A stretch of DNA of 59,759 nucleotides from positions 1-59,759 of the forward strand of contig CANRHF010000002.1 in NCBI GenBank assembly GCA_947630345.1, read 5' to 3'. The first letter of the stretch is position 1; every line of letters starts with the position of its first letter. Under the pieces are notes generated by a model, which worked only from the letters and a program-made list of their open reading frames with translations, searched no databases and was not told the DNA's origin. The translations under genes and the position numbers were made by a program. This DNA comes from an uncultured Oscillospiraceae bacterium. GTDB lineage: Bacteria > Bacillota > Clostridia > Oscillospirales > Oscillospiraceae. Shown here one piece after another: positions 43,839 through 51,564 of the stretch.

Positions 43839-44573
43839 TCAGACCGGCTGATCCGTCTGGGCCTGCCGCTTGATCAGGCGGAACACCACAATGTACATCA
43901 CAATGACGAACACCGTGAAGATCACGGTAGACAGAGTGGTGCCGGTCATGCAGCAGGAATCGTAAATTCCGTGGAGCAGCACGGCGGCCAGGTAGCCCAA
44001 AATCAGATTGCACCTGCTGCCAAAGGGATCCCCCTGGTTTTCCAGCAGCTTGGCCCGGCCGTAGAACACCCCCATGAACACGGCGAAGCCCATGTGGCCG
44101 GGAATGGCCAACACGGCCCTGGGCAGGGCCACGGACAGGCCGTAACTAAACACATATTTCACGTTTTCAAAGGCGGCGAAGCCCAATGACACAAAGACAG
44201 CGTAGACAATGCCATCAAACCGGAAGTTGAAGTTGGGGTCCCGCCAGGTGCGGCGGTAGAGGAAGAAAAATTTGGTCCCCTCCTCCACAACGGCCACGGT
44301 CAGAAACGCCAGGTAGTAGATATAGTTGGGATCGTCGGCAGCGACGTTGTAATCCAGCATCATCTGTCCGATCTGCTCCAGGACGATGGCCGCCAGGGCC
44401 GCCAGGACGCCGTTTACCACCAGGCTCAGCAGTAGCCTGGGCGGCTCCTTCTCCATCAGGTCCTGGTGGTAGACATAACGCATCAGAAAATACGCCGGCA
44501 GCACCGACGCCAGAAAATAAATGGCGGTCTGGTAGAACATCGGCAGGGCAAAATAGGGGAAAAAGAAAAACAT
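43839..44573 (-). CDS. prsW: PrsW-family intramembrane protease
   Basis: The 244-residue protein has about eight membrane spans and the PrsW motifs: VEEGTKFFFLY (the EExxK glutamates, near residue 95), FDGIVYAVFVSLGFAAFENVKYV, HMGFAVFMGVFYG and LLHGIYD. Members such as B. subtilis PrsW cut an anti-sigma factor at the membrane; others have unknown substrates. No sigma or anti-sigma gene is adjacent, so the target cannot be named. The ATG follows AGGGAGGGAG. It is a monocistronic unit with its own promoter (44603-44631) and a downstream hairpin. Confidence 0.85.
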   Translation of the reverse strand: MFFFFPYFALPMFYQTAIYFLASVLPAYFLMRYVYHQDLMEKEPPRLLLSLVVNGVLAALAAIVLEQIGQMMLDYNVAADDPNYIYYLAFLTVAVVEEGTKFFFLYRRTWRDPNFNFRFDGIVYAVFVSLGFAAFENVKYVFSYGLSVALPRAVLAIPGHMGFAVFMGVFYGRAKLLENQGDPFGSRCNLILGYLAAVLLHGIYDSCCMTGTTLSTVIFTVFVIVMYIVVFRLIKRQAQTDQPV

Positions 44574-44602
44574 GGCGCTCCCTCCCTTTAATTTCTGGGT
44601 CC

Positions 44603-44631
44603 ATCATACCACAGACCGGGGAGAAATACAA
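44603..44631 (-). promoter_or_regulatory. Promoter of the PrsW-like gene
   Basis: On the minus strand TTGTAT (44626-44631), 17 bases and TATGAT (44603-44608) form a good housekeeping-type promoter, about 30 bases before the ATG. Confidence 0.68.
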
Positions 44632-44662
44632 GAGCGGATCTTTTTCCGGAGCTTCCGGCGCC

Positions 44663-47095
44663 CTATTTTCGCAGATAGCGGGGCTGCCAGCGAGAACGCC
44701 TGCCGAAAAGGCGGCCTGGCGCTTTTGCTCCGCTGCCGGCGGAGCGGAACAGCAGATAGCCGCTTCCAGCCCCCAGGGCCGCCACCGCCCCGCCCCAGAG
44801 TAGCGCAACCGAGATGGCGCCGTTTTCCGGGAGCAGCAGCGGCACGGCCTCCACCGGCAGGATCAGGGCCAGGGGGCGGAACAGCCTGACCCCCAAATAG
44901 GCGTACAGCAGGGATGGCAGCAGCAGCCCCACCGTGGCGGCGAGATACGCCCGTTCCATACGTCCGGCCAGCTTGGAAAATAGGAGCGTGATCACCCCGG
45001 CGCAGAACAGAAGGAGCCACCGGTAGGCGTTCAGCAGCGCCAGCCAGCCGGCGACGGAGCAGTTGAGGGGAAATTCCGGGAGCATGGACAGGTTCCGCAC
45101 CGGGGCGGCCCAGGCGGAGGCGGAAAAACGGGTCGCCAGGGCGTACAGCTCCCGGCCATAGACCGCCCCGGCGACAAATCCGGAAGCCATCGCCGCCAGC
45201 AGCAGCTTCCGGCGGAGCAGCACACCCCTGCCCTGGGCCGTGGAATGGAGCAGGGCGGTCATGCCGGACTGGCCCTCATAGGCCATGCTCCCCGCCAGGA
45301 GCAAGATCAGCGCCAGCAGCGCCGCCGTCGCCGCCCGGTGCTGGTTGTTTTGGGCCCCGGGGCCGTACACGCTTTCAAAGGGGATCTCGTCTAAGAGCCA
45401 GGGGGTAAAGCCCTTCTCGGACCCAAGGGTGGTCAGTTCTTGGGCCCGAGTCCGCACCAGCTCCAGTCCCTCCAGGCTGGTCTTTGCCGTGGAGGAATCT
45501 TGAGCATATTCGGCCAATTGAGCGTAGTCCATCTCCCCGGCCTCATAGGCGGCTTTGGCAGTCTCATAAGCCGCCAGCTTTTCCTCCAGCTCCGCCTGTG
45601 CCGCGTCCATCCGGGAAAAGGTGTCCTGGGTGATCTCCCCGGCGAACAGGGCGGTATACTGCCGGGCCACCCGCTCCGCCGCGGTGGCGATGGGAACGCT
45701 GACGGTATACGTCAAGGTCCCGGTCACATAGATCAGAAGCCCGGCAATCACGATCCCCTTCTGGACCCACAGGGTCTTGTGCAGCTCCATCCCCAGAAGC
45801 CCCAGGCGGGTCAGCCCCTTGTCCGTGATTCGGTTGATCCCCATGGCCATCCTGCCCAGTAAATCCCGCCCGGCGGCGGGCTTTTTTCGGCATTGGACAG
45901 CGACGCACCCCGCCGCCGCCCCCAGGCAAAGGGGCAGCAACGCCAGCTGGGAGATGCCCCGAATCCCCAAGGGGAAGCCGAAAACATCGATATTCAGGTA
46001 GTTGGTATACAGGTCGGACAGGCTGATGTAGGTGAAAAGGTTGAAGTATTTCAGCAAATTCCAGAGACTTTGCACCGGCAAAAGGGTGTAAAATCCGTAC
46101 TCCGCCGCCAGCGCCCCCGCCGCCACCACGATGGCGTATTTTGCGTTGCTCACCGCCGAGAGCAGCAGCCACAGCAGCAGCCCCGTAAAATAGGCGGCGG
46201 CGATCCGCAGCAGCAGGAAGCGGACCAGGAAGCCCCCCACCGTCCAGAGGGCCGGGAGCCTGCCCAGGGCCTCCACCGACTGGGCCGCCCGGCCCAGGTC
46301 CCCCAGTCCCCCATAGAGGGAAAAACCCAAAACCAGGTCGGCGCCGTAGAACAGCATCACAGCCCAGGCCGCCGACAGCAGCAAAATCCCCGCCCGGTTG
46401 ATTGCCAGCCGCAGCCGCCCCCAGGCGGTGGCGTGGATCACGCTCCACAGCCCCGTCTTCCGCTCCTCTAAAAAGGCCAGGCAGATCAGGAGCAGCGCCG
46501 TCAGGAGCAGGTAATCGGTGAGCCGGAAGGAGAGCAGCGCCTCCACCGCCCCGTCGGCCCCCAGGGTCAGCTCCACCCCCTCCAGCTTTTCAAATTCCTC
46601 CGCCGTTTTTAAAATGTTGCGGCCGCTGAAGCTCCCCGCGTCGTTAAAAAGGGAAAAGGCCAGCATTTTCTCCTTGTTCTCCTGGACACTAGCCAGATAC
46701 GCCCCATAGCCATGCAAATACCCGATCCGCGGCAGCAGATTGTTCACCGCCACATAGTCCAGGCGTTCGTCCTCAGTGGCGTCATCGCCGCTGACCCGGT
46801 GGGAAAGCGCCTCCTTCCGCTCCTCTAACCTTGCGGCGGCCTCCTCCAAAGGCAGGTCCTTCACCCGGTTCAGCCACTCCAAGTACCGCCCGTAAGCCGC
46901 TTTTCCATCCACCGTCTCCTCCGGCAGGGAGAAGCTGCCGTCAAATACCACCACCCCGCCGCTGGGAAGGGTCAGGTCCAGCCCATAGTCCTTTCCCCCC
47001 TGTTCCCGGAGGAACAAAAACCCGTTTGCCGCCAGGAGCAGCGCCAATAACAGCAGCAGCCGGCGGTTGGAGAAAATCCGGAACAGTTCTCCCAT
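44663..47095 (-). CDS. Large ABC-2-type transporter permease
   Basis: The 810-residue membrane protein is apparently two permease halves in one chain. Each half starts with a membrane span followed by an external domain (about residues 30-185 and 480-600; the second is rich in A, E and K and probably coiled) and then a group of about six spans. The layout resembles permeases that move peptides, lipids or antibiotics in Firmicutes, and not sugar importers. Its start is one base after the ATPase gene stop, so it is the membrane partner of that ATPase. Substrate unknown; a role in cell-envelope stress or peptide resistance is suggested by the linked two-component system. Confidence 0.8.
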   Translation of the reverse strand: MGELFRIFSNRRLLLLLALLLAANGFLFLREQGGKDYGLDLTLPSGGVVVFDGSFSLPEETVDGKAAYGRYLEWLNRVKDLPLEEAAARLEERKEALSHRVSGDDATEDERLDYVAVNNLLPRIGYLHGYGAYLASVQENKEKMLAFSLFNDAGSFSGRNILKTAEEFEKLEGVELTLGADGAVEALLSFRLTDYLLLTALLLICLAFLEERKTGLWSVIHATAWGRLRLAINRAGILLLSAAWAVMLFYGADLVLGFSLYGGLGDLGRAAQSVEALGRLPALWTVGGFLVRFLLLRIAAAYFTGLLLWLLLSAVSNAKYAIVVAAGALAAEYGFYTLLPVQSLWNLLKYFNLFTYISLSDLYTNYLNIDVFGFPLGIRGISQLALLPLCLGAAAGCVAVQCRKKPAAGRDLLGRMAMGINRITDKGLTRLGLLGMELHKTLWVQKGIVIAGLLIYVTGTLTYTVSVPIATAAERVARQYTALFAGEITQDTFSRMDAAQAELEEKLAAYETAKAAYEAGEMDYAQLAEYAQDSSTAKTSLEGLELVRTRAQELTTLGSEKGFTPWLLDEIPFESVYGPGAQNNQHRAATAALLALILLLAGSMAYEGQSGMTALLHSTAQGRGVLLRRKLLLAAMASGFVAGAVYGRELYALATRFSASAWAAPVRNLSMLPEFPLNCSVAGWLALLNAYRWLLLFCAGVITLLFSKLAGRMERAYLAATVGLLLPSLLYAYLGVRLFRPLALILPVEAVPLLLPENGAISVALLWGGAVAALGAGSGYLLFRSAGSGAKAPGRLFGRRSRWQPRYLRK

Positions 47096-47096
47096 G

Positions 47097-47960
47097 TCAC
47101 TCCCCCAAATAGTACAGGTACACGTCCTCCAGCGTCAGGTGATCCGGCACAAACTCGCCGACGGGCGGGAGCTTGTCCCCCACCACCCGGACCCAGGTCT
47201 CCCCGTACCGCTGGAACACGTTGCCCACCTTGTACCGCTCCTGCATCCACTCCAATTCGTAGGGTTCGCAGGGCAGCTCCTTGACCTTGCTTGCCACGCT
47301 CTCCAGCAGGCCCGCCGGGGTGTCCAGGCCCACCACCCTTCCCCGCTTCATCATCAATATTTCGTCGGAGATGGATTCAATGTCGCTGACGATGTGGGTA
47401 GCCAGCAGAATGATCCGCCGGCGGGACATGGAGGAGATGAAATTCCGGATGCGGATCCGCTCCTTGGGGTCCAGACCGGCGGTGGGCTCGTCCAGGATCA
47501 CCACCTTGGGGTTGCCCAGCAGGGCCTGGGCCAGCAGCACCCGCTGCTTCATGCCCCCGGAGAAGCCCCCCAGCTTCTTGTGCCGCACGTCGGTCAGGTT
47601 GGTGACTTCCAGAAGCCGCTCGATCTCCCGGCTGGCCCGGCGCTTGGGGATGGCCTTTAGATCGGCCATATAGGACAGGAAGGTCTGGGCGGTCATGTGG
47701 TCGTAGCAGCCCTGCTGCTGGGGCATATAGCCCAGGACTCGGCGGAAGCGGGGACCCAGCCGCAGAATATCCACCCCATTGAACAGGATCTGCCCCCCGG
47801 TGCGGGCAATGTTGTCCGTCAGCAGGTTCATCATGGTGCTTTTCCCTGCGCCGTTGGCCCCCAGGATGCCGTAGACGCCCTCGGTGAAGGTGATGCTGAC
47901 CCGGTCCAGAGCGGTAAAATTCCCGTATTTTTTGGTCAGGTTCCGCAGCTCCAGCTTCAT
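47097..47960 (-). CDS. ABC transporter ATP-binding protein
   Basis: The 287-residue ATPase has Walker A GANGAGKSTMMNLL near residue 37, Q-loop GYMPQQQGCYDHMT, signature FSGGMKQRVLLAQAL and Walker B VVILDEPTAGLDP, followed by the H-loop ATHIV. The C-terminal 80 residues form the extension seen in ABC-2 (Nod/CcmA/Nat-like) exporters. It sits nine bases after the lipoprotein gene and one before the permease gene, so the three form a cotranscribed unit. The ATG follows a TGAGGCGG site. Confidence 0.93.
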   Translation of the reverse strand: MKLELRNLTKKYGNFTALDRVSITFTEGVYGILGANGAGKSTMMNLLTDNIARTGGQILFNGVDILRLGPRFRRVLGYMPQQQGCYDHMTAQTFLSYMADLKAIPKRRASREIERLLEVTNLTDVRHKKLGGFSGGMKQRVLLAQALLGNPKVVILDEPTAGLDPKERIRIRNFISSMSRRRIILLATHIVSDIESISDEILMMKRGRVVGLDTPAGLLESVASKVKELPCEPYELEWMQERYKVGNVFQRYGETWVRVVGDKLPPVGEFVPDHLTLEDVYLYYLGE

Positions 47961-47969
47961 AAGGCCGCC

Positions 47970-49361
47970 TCAGTGGTCAAATTCCATGATCTGGGTGATT
48001 TCCCCCGTCTCCAGATCCAGGCAGCACAGGAGGTTGTGCTCCTCCTTCTGCTCGCCGCTGACGGTGAAGTTCCCCTGGGTAATGGGGCCGTTGTCCGTGA
48101 CGATCCCCGCGTCCGCCAGGAAATACAATTGGCTGCCGGACTGGAACAAGAGAAAATACCCCAACGCCTCCCGGTCCTCCAGCAGGCCCGTCAGGGGCAG
48201 GGACTTGAGAAGCTTCCCCGTCAGATCGTAGACAAAAATGGTGTCCCCGCCGGCGCGCTGGGGGGAGCCCACCGCCAGCTCCTTGGTAAAGTAATCCAGG
48301 GCCGGGCCGTCGTTGAGCAGGCACATATAGTCGTCGGAGAAGATGGCGGTGCCGTAAGTAGCCTGGGCGGTGGTGTCCGCCAGCTTTTCATATTCTCCCG
48401 TCTCCAGGCTGCACCGCCACATGCCGTTCTGGGAGAGGAAAAAGTAGATGTACCCATCCAGGACGTACCACTGGTCCACATCCTCCGAAGAACTCAGGGT
48501 GAAGGAGGTGACGTTCGACGCCTCCTTCCCGAATTCCCAGGGGCCCACCACGTCGGTGGTGGGGGTGACCCAGACCTGCTTGACTTCTTTGGTATTCACA
48601 TTATAGGAAAACAGGGTGTCCCGCTGGGCCCCGTCCTCCTGCTCGGTGTTCACCATGAAGTACACAAAGTCCCCGTCGGCCCAGAGCGTGTAGCTGGGCT
48701 CCTTGCCCGTCATGGTGATGACGTGGCCCGTGAAGCCTCCAAAGTTTTCCAGGCCCTCCGGCGTCTCCTGGGGCTTGGCCTCCTCGCCCCAGATGGCCTC
48801 CGCTTTCTGGATATCCTCCCCCAGGGGCACCCGGTAGAGGACGTCGCTGTACACAAAGTACACCGAGCCCCGGTGGCAGATGGGCGCGGTGGTATAAACC
48901 GAGTTGTCGCCGTCCACCTCGAAGTCCAGCTCCTGGACCTTGTTCCGGCCGGTGCAGTCCTGATTCACGGAGAAGACCCGCCGGCCGTAGTCCTCCCGGA
49001 CGCCGTTTACAATGGCGTAGTCGTCGGTGGTGTAAAAGAGCTTGTCCTCGGAGGGCCAGAGGGTATCGGCGTTGATGGCGGCGTTGCAGGTGTTGTCATT
49101 GTGCTGACAGTCCGGCTTGGCGCAGACCACGGTGGCGGTCATGGTGGCCTTCTCTAAGTAGTACAGCGGGCCGTACTCAAAGTAGAACCCATCCTCCGTC
49201 TCGCAGAAGGTGGTCAGCCAGAGGCCGAAGCCCTGGGCCTGGTGCATATTTTTCTGAAATTCCTCCCCGCCGCCTGTCTGGGCGGCGGGGCTGCCGTTAC
49301 AGGCCGCCAGAGTCATGGTCAGCAGCGCCGCCAGCAGGGCGGCGAACATTCTCTTTTTCAT
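47970..49361 (-). CDS. Lipoprotein, probable beta-propeller-like sensor or accessory protein
   Basis: The 463-residue protein starts with a lipoprotein signal peptide (KKRMFAALLAALLTMTLAAC, lipobox cysteine at residue 21) and so is tethered to the outer face of the membrane. The rest contains repeated strands with YFMV, YFVYSDVLYRV, LLCCLDLETGE and similar patterns, suggesting a DUF5050/propeller-like fold. An acidic surface is likely. It is the first gene of the ABC unit and carries its own operator and promoter upstream. It may present or sense the transporter's substrate; no enzymatic motif is seen. The ATG follows a GGAGG site directly after a terminator hairpin. Confidence 0.82.
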   Translation of the reverse strand: MKKRMFAALLAALLTMTLAACNGSPAAQTGGGEEFQKNMHQAQGFGLWLTTFCETEDGFYFEYGPLYYLEKATMTATVVCAKPDCQHNDNTCNAAINADTLWPSEDKLFYTTDDYAIVNGVREDYGRRVFSVNQDCTGRNKVQELDFEVDGDNSVYTTAPICHRGSVYFVYSDVLYRVPLGEDIQKAEAIWGEEAKPQETPEGLENFGGFTGHVITMTGKEPSYTLWADGDFVYFMVNTEQEDGAQRDTLFSYNVNTKEVKQVWVTPTTDVVGPWEFGKEASNVTSFTLSSSEDVDQWYVLDGYIYFFLSQNGMWRCSLETGEYEKLADTTAQATYGTAIFSDDYMCLLNDGPALDYFTKELAVGSPQRAGGDTIFVYDLTGKLLKSLPLTGLLEDREALGYFLLFQSGSQLYFLADAGIVTDNGPITQGNFTVSGEQKEEHNLLCCLDLETGEITQIMEFDH

Positions 49362-49375
49362 ATTATTACCTCCAA

Positions 49376-49417
49376 AAAATGATCGTGTCGGTGATATTTC
49401 GCCAGCACGATCATTTT
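49376..49417 (-). terminator. Terminator hairpin between kinase and lipoprotein genes, overlapping the -10 box
   Basis: Perfect 12-bp arms (AAAATGATCGTG at 49376-49387 and CACGATCATTTT at 49406-49417) flank an 18-base loop. On the minus strand the second arm runs into TTTTTT and then the lipoprotein ribosome site GGAGG. The upstream arm includes the -10 box of the lipoprotein promoter. Transcripts arriving from the kinase gene can form it; transcripts started at the local promoter lack most of the first arm. Confidence 0.72.
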
Positions 49418-49444
49418 ATAGGGGGAATCTAACTTTTTTCTAAC
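49413..49444 (-). promoter_or_regulatory. Direct-repeat operator and promoter of the lipoprotein-ABC unit
   Basis: On the minus strand GTTAGAAAAAAGTTAGA (49428-49444) contains two GTTAGA repeats 11 bases apart, then exactly 7 bases, then TATAAAAT (49413-49420) as -10. A -35 of TTAGAA with a 17-base spacer falls inside the repeats. The site lies in the last codons of the kinase gene. A second copy of the same element precedes the regulator gene, so the encoded OmpR-type regulator is the likely binder. Confidence 0.75.
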
Positions 49445-50673
49445 AATTCCCCCGGTTCGCAGGAAAAATTCGCGATGACCTCCGCCCCGCCGCCGGGGCC
49501 GTTGCGCAAAAGCAGGCTGCCCCCGTGCTTTTCGCAGAGGGTGCGGCAGATGTGGAGCCCCAGACCGAAGTGGTAGCTCCCCAGCTCCTGCTCCCCGCAG
49601 TAATAGGGCTTGGTGGCGGAGAGCAGCTCCTTGGGGGAGAAGCCCTTGCCGTCGTCGGCCACCCGGAGGGTTAGCAGCGGCCCTTCCAGGGTCAGTTCCA
49701 AGGTAATTTTGGACTTGGCGAAGCGCAGGGCGTTGCCCAGCAGATTTTCAAACACCTGATTCACCGCGGCGGGGTCGATGGTCAGGGTGTCGGCGGAAAT
49801 GGGGGCGCTGAACGTGCATTCCAGGCCCTTCCCGCCGCTCAGGAGCTTCGCCGTCTCCTCCATGCCGGAGACCACGTCCCTCGTGGGGACCCGCTCCCGC
49901 CGGATGGTCAGATCCGCGATCCCCTGGGCCGTGTTCATGCTGCCCACAAACTGCTCCAGCCGGGCGACCTGGGCGGACATGGTCCGGACGGTCTCCAGCA
50001 CCTCCTGGTCCGACAGCTTTCCCGCGGGCAGGTATTTTTCCAGCAGCTCCGTGTACCCTTTCAGCACGGCAATGGGGGTGCGAAGGTCGTGGGTATAGGC
50101 GTCGTTGAGCTGCCGCCGCTCGTCCAGCAGGTGGAGCAGCTGCCGGTTGTTCCCGTCCAGAGCGGAGCGCATTTTCTCAAACGCGCCGCAGAGCCGGGCC
50201 ATTTCGTCCTGGCCTTCATAGTCCAATGAGAAGTCCAGCTCGCTGTTGGCGATCTTGTCCGAGGCGGCCTCCAGCATGGTCAGGGGCTTTTTCACCTTGG
50301 AGCGGTAGAACACCATCACCGCCAGCAGCAGCAGCGCCGAATAAATAGCCACCGGCCCGAACCGGGCCAGCAGCGACCAGGAGCGGTAGAGCCGGTAGGC
50401 GCCGGTGGAGAGCTTGGTCTGCTCCCCCCAGCCCTGCCAGATCACCACATCTACGGTGTCCAGGCTCTCACTGGCCACCATATCCCCGAAATCCAAAGGT
50501 TGTGCTTCGTCATACCGGAGCTGGATCTGAGCCATTTCCCCATAGGTGAAGCTGGTCACATGGTTGGCCAAATACGCCGCCCCCAACAGTCCCGCCGCCG
50601 CCAGCAACAGAAACGCAAACCAAATGGGGATGCTGCGGTACCACCGCCGAATTTTGCTTATGATTTTACCCAT
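49429..50673 (-). CDS. Sensor histidine kinase
   Basis: The 414-residue membrane kinase has spans near residues 17-38 and 82-104 around a short external sensor region of about 45 residues, then a HAMP-like linker, the phospho-acceptor segment THDLRTPIAVLKGYTELLEKY (H near residue 196, written within 20 residues here as THDLRTPIAVLKGY), the N-box QVFENLLGNALRFAK, G1 DDGKGF and G2 FGLGLHICR. The short sensor loop is like that of kinases that sense with a partner membrane protein. It overlaps the regulator gene by 16 bases. The linked lipoprotein and ABC exporter are probable partners or targets. Confidence 0.93.
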   Translation of the reverse strand: MGKIISKIRRWYRSIPIWFAFLLLAAAGLLGAAYLANHVTSFTYGEMAQIQLRYDEAQPLDFGDMVASESLDTVDVVIWQGWGEQTKLSTGAYRLYRSWSLLARFGPVAIYSALLLLAVMVFYRSKVKKPLTMLEAASDKIANSELDFSLDYEGQDEMARLCGAFEKMRSALDGNNRQLLHLLDERRQLNDAYTHDLRTPIAVLKGYTELLEKYLPAGKLSDQEVLETVRTMSAQVARLEQFVGSMNTAQGIADLTIRRERVPTRDVVSGMEETAKLLSGGKGLECTFSAPISADTLTIDPAAVNQVFENLLGNALRFAKSKITLELTLEGPLLTLRVADDGKGFSPKELLSATKPYYCGEQELGSYHFGLGLHICRTLCEKHGGSLLLRNGPGGGAEVIANFSCEPGELLEKS

Positions 50674-51338
50674 TTATATCCGCTCCCCCAGACCGTCTGA
50701 ATATAGGGCTTGCAGCCCGCCTGAGCCAGCTTGGCCCGGATGCGGCTGATATGCTCCATGATCACGTTTTCGTCGGTGTCGCTGTCCAGCTCCCAGATAT
50801 GCTCAAAAATGCGCTCCTTGCTGAATAGCTGGCCCGGATATGCCGACAGCAGCTCCACAATGGCAAATTCCTTGGGCTTCAGGGGGATCGGCTTTCCCTG
50901 AAAGCGGACCTCCCGGGCGGTATAGTCGATGGCGAAGCTTCCGTCGAACCAGACCCGGTGGGACGTGCCCGCCCGCCGCTCCTCCCGCCGGAGATGGGCC
51001 TCCACCCGGGCGCCCAGCTCGTCGATAGAGAAGGGCTTGAGAATATAGTCGTCGCCCCCGGCGGCGAAGCCCGCCAGCTTGTCCGGGTCCTCCACCCGGG
51101 CGGTGAGGAACAAAATGGGGCAGGAGACGTACTCCCGAATCCGGCGGCAGACCTCGATCCCGTCTAAGTCCGGCATATTCACGTCCAGCAGAATCAGATC
51201 CGGCTGTTTTCCCGCCTTTTCGATGCCGGACCGGCCGTTTTCCGCCAGCATGACGCTGTACCCGTTCAGCTCAAAATACCGACGGAGCATCACGCCCATA
51301 TCATGCTCGTCGTCAATGATCAAAATCGTTTTGCCCAT
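50658..51338 (-). CDS. OmpR-family response regulator
   Basis: The 226-residue regulator has a receiver domain with IIDDEHD near the start, the phospho-acceptor aspartate in LLLDVNMPDLDGIE, FLTAR and the lysine of YILKPFS. A C-terminal winged helix follows with FSKERIFEHIWELDS and the wing VWGSGYKW. It is expected to bind direct repeats about 11 bp apart, and exactly such repeats occur in front of its own gene (51375-51391) and in front of the lipoprotein gene (49428-49444). The start has GGGGAGGG upstream, giving a short leader of about 15 bases. Confidence 0.95.
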   Translation of the reverse strand: MGKTILIIDDEHDMGVMLRRYFELNGYSVMLAENGRSGIEKAGKQPDLILLDVNMPDLDGIEVCRRIREYVSCPILFLTARVEDPDKLAGFAAGGDDYILKPFSIDELGARVEAHLRREERRAGTSHRVWFDGSFAIDYTAREVRFQGKPIPLKPKEFAIVELLSAYPGQLFSKERIFEHIWELDSDTDENVIMEHISRIRAKLAQAGCKPYIQTVWGSGYKWVKS

Positions 51339-51359
51339 GCGGCATCCCTCCCCATTGTG

Positions 51360-51391
51360 ATTGTAAAGGGAAATTCTAACTTTTTTCTAAC
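51360..51391 (-). promoter_or_regulatory. Direct-repeat operator and promoter of the response-regulator gene
   Basis: On the minus strand GTTAGAAAAAAGTTAGA (51375-51391) is followed by exactly 7 bases and TTTACAAT (51360-51367). The 17-base operator is identical to the one at 49428-49444, and spacing to the -10 element is the same. This points to positive autoregulation by the encoded regulator. Confidence 0.75.
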
Positions 51392-51520
51392 ACTGTCCAT
51401 CAGGATGGGCATTTTTCTCAAAAAATAATCCGCTGCCGCCATTTTGGGCGGCTTTTGTCCATTGTATGCCATTCTGGGGAGAATTACAATGCCTTGCGGG
51501 GGGTTCCCCACCGGCAAACG

Positions 51521-51550
51521 CCCCCGGAAGCGTGTAGCTCCGGGGGCGCG
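51521..51550 (-). terminator. Terminator-like hairpin after the pullulanase gene
   Basis: CGCCCCCGGA and TCCGGGGGCG form a perfect 10-bp stem around a 10-base loop, 15 bases beyond the pullulanase stop. The minus-strand tail is only TTTG, so it may be a weak terminator or an mRNA 3' stabiliser. The surrounding 51392-51564 holds nothing else recognisable. Confidence 0.6.
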
Positions 51551-51564
51551 AAGGGTGTGGGGAA

